64,000 bases of DNA from Bradyrhizobium sp. B097 (lineage in GTDB: Bacteria; Pseudomonadota; Alphaproteobacteria; Rhizobiales; Xanthobacteraceae). Positions within the stretch are counted from its first letter, which is position 1, and every line of letters begins with the position of its first letter. The stretch lies in assembly GCF_038957035.1 (NCBI RefSeq), contig NZ_CP152412.1, positions 4,026,501-4,090,500 of the forward strand. Direction: 5' to 3'. The position numbers and the translations under genes are program-made. A model generated the notes under the pieces. It was not told the DNA's origin. It saw nothing but the letters and a program-made list of their open reading frames with translations, and searched no databases. This document shows positions 17,577-28,491 of this stretch, in pieces.

Positions 17577-18110
17577 ATGCGGCTTTTGCCAATCAAGGAT
17601 CCTGAGCGGTCCTGGCGTCAAATCAAGGCACAATGGAAGAAGGACGCTGAAGGCGTCGGAGAGGATTTTGCCACCTTTGGCGGCATCGGCGCGTTTGAAG
17701 CGCTGACCGCCAGGGAAGGTGACAGTCAGGGGCTGTATCACCTGACCGACGGCGAGCGGGTCCACGCGGTCTGCCAGGTCAGACGTCTCCTGATGAGCCG
17801 ATATACGTCGCCGGCTCTCAGCGCGCGTTTCATCAATGTGTCTCCGATCTACGATCTCGGCCTCTCCGATGTCAGCGATTACGCGCAGATGCTCGTGGCG
17901 CTGTTCTCCGGCGTCGTCTGGCTGTCGCGCGATGCGCTGGCGGCCAGCCACATCCGTTTTCTCCTCAAGAGCCCTGGCGACTCGCAATTCTTCGCTGCGC
18001 TCAAGGCCGCGACGCCGTTCTCTCCATTCTCGAAATTCAGCATTGAGGGCGCGTTGATCGAGTGCAGCCTGAAGGAGGCGACCGGGTCGCCTGAGGCGGT
18101 CGCGTTCTGA
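17577..18110 (+). CDS. Conserved hypothetical protein
   Basis: 177 residues from ATG 17577 (MRLLPIKDPERSWRQIKAQWKKDAEGV). No signal peptide or clear membrane helix is present; one moderately hydrophobic stretch (YAQMLVALFSGVVWLSRDAL) spans residues 101-120. It contains LLMSRYTSPALSARFINVSP and ends GSPEAVAF. I recognise no family. It lies 116 bases upstream of the GGDEF-EAL gene on the same strand, with no obvious terminator between, so co-expression is possible. Confidence 0.6.
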   Translation: MRLLPIKDPERSWRQIKAQWKKDAEGVGEDFATFGGIGAFEALTAREGDSQGLYHLTDGERVHAVCQVRRLLMSRYTSPALSARFINVSPIYDLGLSDVSDYAQMLVALFSGVVWLSRDALAASHIRFLLKSPGDSQFFAALKAATPFSPFSKFSIEGALIECSLKEATGSPEAVAF

Positions 18111-18226
18111 GGCATCCCGTGCTGATCGCGCTCAGCTACTCATCCGCCTTAACAATCCGATAACTGATTTTCCTAACGACCCCTTGGGTTGTGCTCCCGT
18201 ACAAGGGCACCCGCAGGGGCAGGAAA

Positions 18227-20938
18227 ATGTCGGTTATCTCAACGAACAGCGTGAAGCCGGAGCACCGGCGGCTGTCGATCAAGGGTGTGCTGCGCGCCAC
18301 CAGGATGGGCGCCATTCAGTGGCTCGTCCTGAGCGCCGCGCTGCTGGTGCTCGCCATCACGCTTGGCACCGGCTATCTCGCGCTGCAGTTTCGCGAGCGT
18401 GCGCTGGAGATGTCCGAGCGCGAGCTCAACAACACCGCGCTGCTGCTGTCGCGGCATTTCGACCAGCAGCTCAGCGACCTCCAGCATGTCCACGACGACA
18501 TCGTGAACTATCTCCGGTCGGAGCAGGTCGAGACCGCCGATCAGTTCGAAAAGAACATGTCGCTCCTGAGCGCGCACGAGATGCTGCGCACGCGGTTGGC
18601 CGCGCTGCCGCATGTCGGCGGGCTCAATCTGTTCAATGCCAAGGGATGGCTGATCAACTCGTCCGAGATGTGGCCGGTGCCCGACGTCAGCATTGCCGAA
18701 CGGCGCTATTTCCAGGAGTTCACCTCGGGACGGCCGACGTCGCCGGTGATCGTCGAACCTGCGATGAGCAAGGTGACCGGCAACTGGACCACGATCTTTG
18801 CGCGCAAGATCACCGGGCGCAACGGCGAGATCATCGGCTTCGCGAGCCGCGGCGTCGAGCCCAGCCATTTCGAGGATTTTCTCGCCTCGCTGGCATTGAG
18901 CGGCGACACCGTGATTTCGATGATCCATCGCGACGGCACCATCATCGCGCGCTATCCGCAGGATGCCGGCGTGATCGGCCGCAACATCATCAACTTGCCA
19001 GTGTTCCAAAAGGTCATCAGCTTTGGCGGCAACACGTCGGGACGGTTCGTTGGCGCTTCTGGCGAGGAGAACGTCGGTGCGGTCAAATCGCTGTCGCATT
19101 TTCCAATCCTGATCCTCGCCACCACGAAGACCTCGAGCGCGCTGGAAGACTGGCGCGCCCAGACCAAGCTGCAATTCTGCGCGGCTGTGTTGGCGGTACT
19201 GATCATCAGCTTTGCGGTCTTCCTGATCGTCCGCCAGCTGCAGCGGCAGCACGATGCGGCGCAACGCCGGCTGTCCGAGAAGAGCCAGCATCTCGACACC
19301 GCGATCAACACCATGACGCAGGGGCTCCTGCTGTTCGACGCCTCGGCGCGGCTCGTGATCTGCAACCAGCGATACATCGACATGTTCGGCCTGTCGCCCG
19401 ATGTCGCCAGGCCCGGCTGCCATCTGCGCGATCTGATCCTGCATCGCCAGGCGCTCGGTTCATTCGTCGGCGATGTCGATGAATACTGCGCGCGGTTCAC
19501 CAATCCCAGGGGTGATGAAATCCGGGACTCGGTGATCGTGACGCCCGACGGCCGCAGCATCCGCCTGATCTACAAACGCGCACCCGACGGCGGCTGGGCT
19601 ACCACGCTCGAGGACGTCACCGACGGGCGGCGTGCGCAGGCGCAGATCGAGTATCTCGCGCATTACGATGCCCTGACCAATCTGCCGAACCGGACGCTGT
19701 TCCAGCGTCACGCGGAAGAATTGTTGCGCGAGGCTATCGTCCGCGAGTTCGCGATCCACTACATCGATATCGACGAGTTCAAGCGGATCAACGACACGCT
19801 GGGCCATCCGATCGGCGATGAATTCCTCCGGCGCGTGGCCGACAAGCTGCGCCAGTCGGTCGGATCGAACGACTTCATCGCGCGCCTCGGCGGCGACGAG
19901 TTCGCGATCGTCCAGCATGACATCACGTCGGACGACGACGTCAGCGATCTGGTCGCGCGCGTCTATCAGTCGCTGCGCACGCCGTTCGACTGCCACGGTC
20001 ATTGGCTGTCGAGCGACGCCAGCATCGGCATTGCGATCGCCCCGCGTCACGGCTCCGACCTGTTCGGCCTGCTCAAATGCGCCGACCTCGCGATGTACGC
20101 GGCCAAGGCCGCCGGCCGCAGGACCTACCGCTTCTTCGATCCGGCGATGGAGAAGCAGGCCAACCTGCGCCGCGCACTGGAGGCCGATCTGCGAACAGCG
20201 TTGGCGGAGGACCGCTTCGAGCTGCACTATCAGCCGCTGGTTGACCTGCGCAGCGACGAGGTGACCGGCTGCGAGGCGCTGCTGCGCTGGCGGCATCCGG
20301 TGCGCGGCATGATCTCGCCGGCGGAGTTCATCCCGGTCGCCGAGGAAACCGGGCTGATCGAGGAGATCGGGCAGTGGGTGTTACGCACCGCCTGCATCGA
20401 GGCGGCGGCATGGCCGGCGCATGTGCGCCTTGCGGTCAACGTGTCGCCGATCCAGTTCAAGTCGGAGACGCTGGCGCTGAAGGTTGCGAGCGCGCTCGCC
20501 GAGAGCGGGCTCGACCCGCGCAGGCTCGAGCTCGAGATCACCGAGGCGGTGCTGATCGCCGACGACGATGCGGCGCTGGTCACGCTCGGCCAGCTGCGGG
20601 CGCTCGGTGTCCACATCGCGCTCGACGATTTCGGCACCGGCTACTCGTCGCTGCAATATCTGCAGCGCTTTCCGTTCGACAAGATCAAGATCGACCGCAG
20701 CTTCGTCAAGGAAGTCACCCGGAACAGCGGTTCGGCTTCTATCATCCGCGCGGTGGTCTCGATCGCCGCCGACCGCAACATGATCACGACCGCCGAGGGC
20801 GTCGAGACCGATCAGCAGCGCGATACCGTGCAGATGCTCGGCTGCACGCAGATGCAGGGCTATCTGTTCAGCAAGCCGGTTCCGGCGCAGGATCTCCGGA
20901 CACTGCTCGCGGCCGATAGCGTCGAGGACGCCGCCTGA
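18227..20938 (+). CDS. Membrane-bound cache-PAS-GGDEF-EAL protein (c-di-GMP turnover)
   Basis: 903 residues from ATG 18227 (MSVISTNSVKPEHRR) with CAGGGGCAGG upstream. A transmembrane helix at residues 30-53 and another near 316-338 flank a periplasmic double-cache-type sensor. A PAS-like domain (INTMTQGLLLFDASARLVICNQRYIDMF) follows near 365-470. The GGDEF domain has an intact LGGDEF near residue 553 and should be able to make c-di-GMP. The EAL domain has an intact CEALLRWRHP near 681, with IALDDFGTGYSS and KIKIDRSFV, and should be able to hydrolyse it. Net activity cannot be predicted. It would link an external signal to motility or biofilm. Confidence 0.92.
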   Translation: MSVISTNSVKPEHRRLSIKGVLRATRMGAIQWLVLSAALLVLAITLGTGYLALQFRERALEMSERELNNTALLLSRHFDQQLSDLQHVHDDIVNYLRSEQVETADQFEKNMSLLSAHEMLRTRLAALPHVGGLNLFNAKGWLINSSEMWPVPDVSIAERRYFQEFTSGRPTSPVIVEPAMSKVTGNWTTIFARKITGRNGEIIGFASRGVEPSHFEDFLASLALSGDTVISMIHRDGTIIARYPQDAGVIGRNIINLPVFQKVISFGGNTSGRFVGASGEENVGAVKSLSHFPILILATTKTSSALEDWRAQTKLQFCAAVLAVLIISFAVFLIVRQLQRQHDAAQRRLSEKSQHLDTAINTMTQGLLLFDASARLVICNQRYIDMFGLSPDVARPGCHLRDLILHRQALGSFVGDVDEYCARFTNPRGDEIRDSVIVTPDGRSIRLIYKRAPDGGWATTLEDVTDGRRAQAQIEYLAHYDALTNLPNRTLFQRHAEELLREAIVREFAIHYIDIDEFKRINDTLGHPIGDEFLRRVADKLRQSVGSNDFIARLGGDEFAIVQHDITSDDDVSDLVARVYQSLRTPFDCHGHWLSSDASIGIAIAPRHGSDLFGLLKCADLAMYAAKAAGRRTYRFFDPAMEKQANLRRALEADLRTALAEDRFELHYQPLVDLRSDEVTGCEALLRWRHPVRGMISPAEFIPVAEETGLIEEIGQWVLRTACIEAAAWPAHVRLAVNVSPIQFKSETLALKVASALAESGLDPRRLELEITEAVLIADDDAALVTLGQLRALGVHIALDDFGTGYSSLQYLQRFPFDKIKIDRSFVKEVTRNSGSASIIRAVVSIAADRNMITTAEGVETDQQRDTVQMLGCTQMQGYLFSKPVPAQDLRTLLAADSVEDAA

Positions 20939-20951
20939 GCGGCTCTCACTG

Positions 20952-20967
20952 AAAAGTTCCAAAAAAT
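20952..20967. promoter_or_regulatory. AT-rich 16-nt motif (second copy)
   Basis: AAAAGTTCCAAAAAAT, identical to 2454-2469, lies 14 bases after the GGDEF-EAL stop codon and upstream of the EcfG-type promoter of the RlpA-like gene. Confidence 0.35.
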
Positions 20968-20990
20968 CGACCTGCCGACGTGTCGGGCGC

Positions 20991-21015
20991 GGAACCGAAA
21001 CGGTGGAACCGCGTT
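20991..21015 (+). promoter_or_regulatory. Candidate EcfG (general stress sigma) promoter
   Basis: GGAAC at 20991-20995 and CGTT at 21012-21015 are separated by 16 bases. This matches the published alphaproteobacterial EcfG consensus GGAAC-N16-17-CGTT. Transcription would start about 24 bases before ATG 21046. It suggests the RlpA-like gene belongs to the general stress response. Confidence 0.55.
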
Positions 21016-21045
21016 CCATTGCGGGGCTCGACCGGCAGGCAATCA

Positions 21046-21342
21046 ATGAAGACCGCAGTAACGTCCGCGGCCATGCTGCTGTTTACCTCATGCATGGCGA
21101 ACGCAGAGAGTGGCCTTGCGTCCTATTATCATGGCATCGGCAGGAGTGGCGAGATGACCTGCGCGCATCGCAAGCGGCCGTTCGGCAGCATGGTCACCGT
21201 GTCCTATCGCGGGAGGTCGATCCGGTGCCGGGTCAACGACCGTGGGCCGTTCGTTCGTGGACGGATCATCGATGTCTCGACCACGGCGGCGCGCGCGCTC
21301 GGCATCCTTCAGCTCGGCGTCGCGCATGTCGTGATCGAGTAG
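21046..21342 (+). CDS. RlpA-like double-psi beta-barrel exported protein
   Basis: 98 residues from ATG 21046 (MKTAVTSAAMLLFTSCMANAES). The start gives a signal peptide; a cysteine at residue 16 might allow a lipoprotein reading, but the context fits cleavage near ANA-ES better. The body is a minimal double-psi beta-barrel: GLASYYHGIGRSGEMTCAHR, RPFGSMVTVSYRGRSIRCRV and NDRGPFVRGRIIDVSTTAARALG are RlpA hallmarks. It has no SPOR domain, so it is only the core of the family. The presumed role is septal or cell-wall glycan cleavage, uncertain for such short forms. Convergent with the histidine kinase gene. Confidence 0.85.
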   Translation: MKTAVTSAAMLLFTSCMANAESGLASYYHGIGRSGEMTCAHRKRPFGSMVTVSYRGRSIRCRVNDRGPFVRGRIIDVSTTAARALGILQLGVAHVVIE

Positions 21343-21359
21343 CGCGGCCGGCGGTGGGA

Positions 21360-23828
21360 TCAGGGTTTTGAGGCGGTCGCCCGCTGCTCGGCGATCGCCT
21401 TGCGGAGCGTGCGCGACAGCGCCTCGACCGAATAGGGTTTCTGGATCAGCTCGAAGCCGCTATGCGCATTCTCGGCGAGCACGTTGCTGTAGCCGCTGGT
21501 CAGCACCACCGGCAGGCCGGGAAAGCGATCGCGGATCACGCCGGCGAGTTCGACGCCATTCATGCCGGGCATGATCACGTCGGAGAATACGAGGTCGGCG
21601 GCGAACTCGTTCTCGGAGAGGATCGACAGCGCTGCGTTGGCATTGGCAGCGCGCTTGACTGAATAACCGAGATCCTCGAGCAGCTCGGTGGAGAACTGGC
21701 CGACATCGTCGTTGTCCTCGACCACGAGGACGCGATAGCCGCGGCCGATCGAGGCCTGCTCGATGCCGGCGCTGGCCGCGACCTTGGCGTCCGCCGGGCG
21801 CATTGCCTGCGGCAGATAGATGGTGAAGGTCGCGCCGTGCCCGGGCGTGCTGGTCACCTCGATATCGCCGTCGGATTGCTTGACGAAACCGAATGCCTGG
21901 CTCAGCCCGAGGCCCGTTCCCTTGCCGACCTCCTTGGTGGTGAAGAACGGTTCGAAGATCGCGTCGAGATTTTCCGGCGAGATGCCGGTGCCGGTATCCT
22001 GGATCGAGACCGTCACGAAATCGCCGCTGCGCGAGGCCTGGGCGCGCAGGGCAGGGATGTGCTTGACCTTCCTGACGCCGATCGTCAGCTGGCCTTCGCC
22101 GTTCATGGCATCGCGGCCATTGACCGCAAGGTTGATCATCGCGGTCTCGAATTGACCGATATCGGCGATCGCAAAGCAGTCGGGATCGTCGATCCTGACC
22201 TCGATGTGAATCCGCGCGCCGACCAGCGGGCGGATCAACTGCACCACGCTATCGACCTGCGTCCCGACATTGAACACTTCGGGATTGAGCGGTTGCCTGC
22301 GCGCGAACGCCAGGAGCTGCGCGGTGAGCTTGGAGGCCCGCTCCACGGTCTCGGAGATCGCGTCGATATAGCGGCGTCGCCGTTCATCCGGCAGCTCGCG
22401 GCGGCGCAGGAAGTCGGTCGCCGAGCGGATGATGGTGAGCAGATTGTTGAAGTCGTGCGCGACGCCGCCGGTGAGCTGGCCGACCGCTTCCATCTTCTGC
22501 GACTGCCGCAGGGCTTCCTCGCCGAGGCGCCGTTCGGTGATGTCGACGGCTTCCGGCACCGCGCCGACGATCGTGCCGTGCTGGTCCTGCAACGGGCGCA
22601 TCGCGAAATCGAAATAGCGCTCGCCGATCGGCAGCTGCAATTGCAGCTCGATCTTGACCTCTTCGCCGCGCATTGCGGTCGCAAAGGCATTCTGGATCAC
22701 GCGCGGCATGCCGTCGGTCGCAGTGAACCATGGCGTGTCCCAGAACGGTTTGCCGACGACGTCGGTGGCCTCGGCGCGGATGCCGGCCAGCGCGGTCTGG
22801 TTGGTGTAGAGCAGGTCGCCATCCCGGTTGAGCAGCATCTGATATTGATGGCTGGTTTCCAGGATCGCGCGGGTCTGCGCTTCACGGGATTCGAGCTGGG
22901 CGGTGCGCTCCAGGATGCGCCGCTCCAGCGACTCGTTGAGCTTGCGCAGCTCGATCTCGGCTTCCTTGGCCGCCGTGATGTCGTGGGCGACGCCGATGAA
23001 GCCGATATGCTTGCCGTTCGGGTCCCAGCGCGGTTGCGATTCCGAGCGCAGCCAGCGCCAATCGCCGGCGGCATTTCGATAGCGTGCCTCGAGCACGAAC
23101 GGCTTGAGCGACAATTCGCCGGTGATCTGCTCCTGCAGGATGTTCGGCAGGTCATCCGGATGCAGTGCCTTGCGCCAGTCGAACACGACCGCTTCCTCGA
23201 ACGGCAGGCCGAGGAAATCCAGATAGGCCTGGTTGGCGAAGGAGCGGGTGCGGTCGAGCTTGGTCACCCAGATCGGCACCGGCGCGCTGTCGGCGATCAG
23301 GCGGAAGCGTTCCTCGCTCTCGCGCAGGGTTTCCTGCGCCAGCATCTGATCGGTGACGTCGAGATCGGCGCCGACCAGCCGCAGCGCGCGGCCGTTGCGG
23401 TCGCGGTCGATCTTGGCGACGACACGGATCCAGCGGCTCTCGCCGTCGTTCGGGCGGATGATGCGGTACTCGGCGGTGTAATCCTCGCCGCCGGCCTTGA
23501 GCACGCCGAACAGGTGCTTGATGGTGCGCTCGCGGTCGTCGGGATGGATGCGCGCGACCCAGTTCTCGTAGGTCTCGTTGACCTCCTCGGACGGCAGGCC
23601 GTGCACCAGCAGATATTCGGGAGAGCGGCGGTTGCGCACGCCGTCGCGGAAATCGATCTCGAGCCCGCCGACCCGCGCGATACGCTGGATCCGGGCCAGC
23701 TCGGCCTCGCGCTCCTGAAGCTCTCGATGGGCGCGGTCGCGTTCGCGCGCGATCTCCTCAAGGTGCTGCCGCAGCCGTTCGGCTGCCGCAGCTTCGGGAA
23801 GCACATCAGCGGGATCGGGTGGGGTCAT
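21360..23828 (-). CDS. Multi-PAS hybrid sensor histidine kinase
   Basis: 822 residues from ATG 23828 (MTPPDPADVLPEAAAAERL); a TTG four codons earlier is an alternative but abuts the Shine-Dalgarno. An N-terminal coiled coil (residues 10-45) leads into several PAS/PAC domains (RVGGLEIDFRDGV, DSAPVPIWVTKLDRTRSF, QYQMLLNRDGDLLYTN). The H-box is TGGVAHDFNNLL near residue 457, with ATPase motifs DTGTGISPENLDAIFEPFFT and GKGTGLGLSQAFGFV. A C-terminal receiver has VLVVEDNDD near 697 and phosphoacceptor D in FSDVIMPGMNG near 747. No membrane helix is present, so it is cytosolic. No partner regulator is adjacent. Confidence 0.93.
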   Translation of the reverse strand: MTPPDPADVLPEAAAAERLRQHLEEIARERDRAHRELQEREAELARIQRIARVGGLEIDFRDGVRNRRSPEYLLVHGLPSEEVNETYENWVARIHPDDRERTIKHLFGVLKAGGEDYTAEYRIIRPNDGESRWIRVVAKIDRDRNGRALRLVGADLDVTDQMLAQETLRESEERFRLIADSAPVPIWVTKLDRTRSFANQAYLDFLGLPFEEAVVFDWRKALHPDDLPNILQEQITGELSLKPFVLEARYRNAAGDWRWLRSESQPRWDPNGKHIGFIGVAHDITAAKEAEIELRKLNESLERRILERTAQLESREAQTRAILETSHQYQMLLNRDGDLLYTNQTALAGIRAEATDVVGKPFWDTPWFTATDGMPRVIQNAFATAMRGEEVKIELQLQLPIGERYFDFAMRPLQDQHGTIVGAVPEAVDITERRLGEEALRQSQKMEAVGQLTGGVAHDFNNLLTIIRSATDFLRRRELPDERRRRYIDAISETVERASKLTAQLLAFARRQPLNPEVFNVGTQVDSVVQLIRPLVGARIHIEVRIDDPDCFAIADIGQFETAMINLAVNGRDAMNGEGQLTIGVRKVKHIPALRAQASRSGDFVTVSIQDTGTGISPENLDAIFEPFFTTKEVGKGTGLGLSQAFGFVKQSDGDIEVTSTPGHGATFTIYLPQAMRPADAKVAASAGIEQASIGRGYRVLVVEDNDDVGQFSTELLEDLGYSVKRAANANAALSILSENEFAADLVFSDVIMPGMNGVELAGVIRDRFPGLPVVLTSGYSNVLAENAHSGFELIQKPYSVEALSRTLRKAIAEQRATASKP

Positions 23829-23907
23829 ACGCGCCGGCAACCTCTAGGCGCAGTTTCACACAGGACGAGGCGGCTTTTCCAGCGTGATTTGCGGCGATCA
23901 CTTGGCT

Positions 23908-23976
23908 CCGTCATTCCGGGGCGATGCGAAGCATCGAGCCGAGATTCCGGGTTCGCTTCGCGCCCCGGAATGACGG
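23908..23976. repeat. Dispersed palindromic repeat, family B, copy 1
   Basis: CCGTCATTCCGGGGCG at the left end and CGCCCCGGAATGACGG at the right end are perfect inverted arms, 69 bases overall, with GCGAAGC/GCTTCGC inside. It lies between two minus-strand genes. The other copy is at 27523-27606. Confidence 0.82.
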
Positions 23977-23993
23977 TGTAATCCACTTGCCCT

Positions 23994-24791
23994 TCATTTG
24001 CCTTTGGGCGGGCGGCAATTGTAGGCCCTGCGGAACCCGGCGGCCTGCGCATCCTCCTCGGAGCAGAACCAGCGATCCGGATTGCCGAGGCCCGGGTAAC
24101 TGCGGCACGCCTGCAGGTGATAGATGCCGACATTGCCGGTGACGCGGGCGCGTACGGCATACTTGCCCTTGATGTTGCAGCTTGCCGGCATCGGCAGGTC
24201 GTCGGGGAAGAGCGCATTGCGGATCTGCGTGTCACGGTCGGCCGGGCAGGCGTTGCCGAGCAGGGCGCCGTCCTTCTTGCCGAGACGAAAATCGCGCGGC
24301 GCCACGAAGCAGCCCTTCCACAGCCCCGCACGACTGTCCGTGGCGGTGGCTTGATCCGGCTTGAATCGGCCAGTGGCCGATGTCTCGACGTTGAGGGCGT
24401 AGCCCTTCTGCACCATCACCTGGCTGAGGCTGGTCGGGTCGCCCTCGAGCTTGCAAACGCCGAGGCGGCGCTTCTTGAAGGTCGGGTCGACGCCGATATC
24501 GTCGCAATGAATCGGTTTGCCGCCAATCAGCTTTGTCAGCTGGTCGCGCGCTTCAATCCCGCAGGTCCAGACGTCGGCGTGCTCGTCGATGCAAAGCTGG
24601 TCGGCCGCCGGCGCGTCGATGCCGTCGAGCCGATAGACCGTATTGCCGAGCTGAACCGTGCCGGCGTCCTTGACGATCGCCGTGGCCGAGGGGCCACCGG
24701 TCGCAGACAGCGCAGCCGTCGCAGACAGGACAGGGCTCGCGGACAGGCATGTCAGGAGAAGCGTCGTGATGACCGGATTCCGAAACCGCAT
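23994..24791 (-). CDS. Exported thermonuclease-family (SNase-like) protein
   Basis: 265 residues from ATG 24791 (MRFRNPVITTLLLTCLSASPVLSATA), a clear signal peptide. The SNase-like core runs from residue 40: AGTVQLGNTVYRLDGIDAPAADQLC, ARDQLTKLIGGKPIHC and LSQVMVQKGYALNVE. The RLxGIDAP motif is typical, but several catalytic Arg/Glu positions of true thermonuclease are not evident, so nuclease activity is uncertain. The last 60 residues form a cysteine-containing module (CNIKGKYAVRARVTGNVGIYH through FCSEEDAQAAGFRRAYNC) of the kind often attached to this family. Probably periplasmic. Confidence 0.8.
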   Translation of the reverse strand: MRFRNPVITTLLLTCLSASPVLSATAALSATGGPSATAIVKDAGTVQLGNTVYRLDGIDAPAADQLCIDEHADVWTCGIEARDQLTKLIGGKPIHCDDIGVDPTFKKRRLGVCKLEGDPTSLSQVMVQKGYALNVETSATGRFKPDQATATDSRAGLWKGCFVAPRDFRLGKKDGALLGNACPADRDTQIRNALFPDDLPMPASCNIKGKYAVRARVTGNVGIYHLQACRSYPGLGNPDRWFCSEEDAQAAGFRRAYNCRPPKGK

Positions 24792-24949
24792 TTTCTCACT
24801 TCAGATCTTTGGCGGGCAGCCGAACTTCTAGCACAGGCAGGTACGATCCAACCAAGGACTGTTCGCACGCGATGCGTGCGCGCCGTCACATCCTGATCGG
24901 CATTCCGCGACGTAGAACGGCCGGACATTGCTATCGAAGGGATGCTGAC

Positions 24950-25078
24950 ATGGCCGAGTTCATCATCAACCTCATTGCGGATGTCATCACCGACATCTGG
25001 ACCCTGCAATGCCTCGTGCGCTGGCGGCGGAAGCGAGAGGGGCCTCGGCAGACAGCTTCCGAGCAAAGATCCGATTGA
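24950..25078 (+). CDS. Very small protein, hypothetical
   Basis: 42 residues from ATG 24950 (MAEFIINLIADVITDIWTLQ), with GAAGGGATG upstream. The first 20 residues form an amphipathic or membrane-seeking helix, followed by a basic tail (VRWRRKREGPRQTASEQRSD). The good ribosome binding site and helix pattern support translation. No family is recognised. Confidence 0.45.
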   Translation: MAEFIINLIADVITDIWTLQCLVRWRRKREGPRQTASEQRSD

Positions 25079-25131
25079 CTTCAGGAGAACATAATAGGAA
25101 CATGATGTGCCACCTGAATCCCGGATACCCC

Positions 25132-25338
25132 ATGATGTCTGCACGGCCCGAATCTGATGACGATGACGGGCTGGAGGCGGCTGTCGATCAGGCGATTTCC
25201 GCCTGCGGCGGCAATTTGCGTGCGACCATCCGGGCGCTGATCGTGGCCAATGAATTCCTGGAGAATGAGGTCAGCGAGCTGATGAAGGCCGTCGCGAAGG
25301 CGCATTCGCGCGGCCGCTTCAAGACTTATTCGGGCTGA
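25132..25338 (+). CDS. Small conserved hypothetical protein
   Basis: 68 residues from ATG 25132 (MMSARPESDDDDGLEAAVDQAI). An in-frame ATG at 25102 with AGGAA upstream would add ten residues and is a real alternative. It is acidic at the start and then helical (NLRATIRALIVANEFLENEVSELMKAVAKAHSRG), ending RFKTYSG. The regular helix and heptad-like pattern suggest a small coiled-coil or regulatory protein. It lies 53 bases after the 42-residue gene. Function unknown. Confidence 0.6.
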   Translation: MMSARPESDDDDGLEAAVDQAISACGGNLRATIRALIVANEFLENEVSELMKAVAKAHSRGRFKTYSG

Positions 25339-25504
25339 AATACCCCTCCGGCTACCGCCAAGAACCGGCCAAGGATCGGCCAAGCGCCGGGCCCGGTCTG
25401 CATTTGCCTCCGGGGCATTTTGCTGTACGACGGAGTGGTTACGCCAATCGCCCGTGCCGGATTGCGCGGGGAGGAATCCTGCCCAAAGCCCAAGCAAGAA
25501 GAGC

Positions 25505-27520
<2,016 letters not shown>

Positions 27521-27522
27521 CA

Positions 27523-27606
27523 CCGTCATTCCGGGGCGATGCGAAGCATCGAACCCGGAATCTCGAGATTCCGGGTCTGGTGCTACCGCACCATCCCGGA
27601 ATGACG
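27523..27606. repeat. Dispersed palindromic repeat, family B, copy 2
   Basis: Left arm CCGTCATTCCGGGGCGATGC is shared with the copy at 23908-23976. The right arm is the shorter CATCCCGGAATGACG. A second palindrome (CCGGAATCTCGAGATTCCGG) sits in the middle. It starts 3 bases after the pccA stop and could act as a transcript-end hairpin. Confidence 0.82.
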
Positions 27607-27624
27607 AGAATGGGGACATAGCAA

Positions 27625-28491
27625 ATGGCTTTCCGCAAACGCCGCGAAGCACTGCGATCGATTCTCAACGGATCAACCTGCATTCGCCCGGGTTCGGTCT
27701 ATGACGCGACCTCGATCCGGATCGCGGAAGATCTCGGCTTCGAGCTAGGCATGTTCGGCGGCTCGGTGGCGTCGCTCGCCGTGCTGGGCGATCCCGATAT
27801 CGCGCTGATCACGCTGACGGAATTCGCTGAGCAGGTACGCCGGATGTCGCGTGCTTCGACCCTGCCTGTGTTGGTCGATGCCGACCACGGCTACGGCAAT
27901 GCGCTCAACGTTCGCCGCACCGTCCAGGAGGTCGAAGGTGCCGGTGCCGCCGGCCTCACCATCGAGGATACGCGGCTGCCGCAAGCGTTCGGCCAGGCCA
28001 AGGCGCAGCTGATCTCGCTAGAGGAAGGCGTCGGCAAGATGAAGGGCGCGCTTGACGGCCGCAGCGATCCGTCGCTCGTCATCCTGGGCCGGACCGGCGC
28101 CGTCTCGATCACGGATCTCGACGATGCGATCGCTCGCGCCAGGGCCTATGAGGCGGTCGGCGTCGATGGACTGTTCTTCACCGGCATCACGTCGCGCGGG
28201 GAGCTCGAGGCGCTCTCGGCCGCCACGACGCTGCCGATCGTGCTTGGCGGCGCGCCGGAGGAGATGACGGCGCTGGATTATCTGGCAAGCCAGCGCGTCA
28301 GGATCGCGCTGCAGGGCCACGCGCCGTTCGCGGCCGCAACCCAGGCCGTCTACGAGACGTTGAGGGCGCTGCGCGAAGGCACCTCGCCGAAGAATCTGAA
28401 AGGCATCGCCTCGTCCGAATTGACCAGCCGCGTCATGCGCGAGGCGGAGACCAAGGCGCGCAGCGGCGAGTTCCTCGGTCTGAAAAAATGA
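27625..28491 (+). CDS. Oxaloacetate decarboxylase (PEP mutase/isocitrate lyase superfamily)
   Basis: 288 residues from ATG 27625 ([27 protein letters not shown]). The TIM-barrel motifs of the single-chain oxaloacetate decarboxylase group are present: [39 protein letters not shown] and [14 protein letters not shown]. It would convert oxaloacetate to pyruvate and CO2 with Mg2+. Related members cleave carboxyphosphonates or 2-methylisocitrate, but the sequence resembles the decarboxylase group most. It overlaps the acylphosphatase gene by four bases (ATGA), so they are coupled. It may balance the oxaloacetate/pyruvate pool downstream of propionyl-CoA use; this is inference from position. Confidence 0.85.
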   Translation: MAFRKRREALRSILNGSTCIRPGSVYDATSIRIAEDLGFELGMFGGSVASLAVLGDPDIALITLTEFAEQVRRMSRASTLPVLVDADHGYGNALNVRRTVQEVEGAGAAGLTIEDTRLPQAFGQAKAQLISLEEGVGKMKGALDGRSDPSLVILGRTGAVSITDLDDAIARARAYEAVGVDGLFFTGITSRGELEALSAATTLPIVLGGAPEEMTALDYLASQRVRIALQGHAPFAAATQAVYETLRALREGTSPKNLKGIASSELTSRVMREAETKARSGEFLGLKK

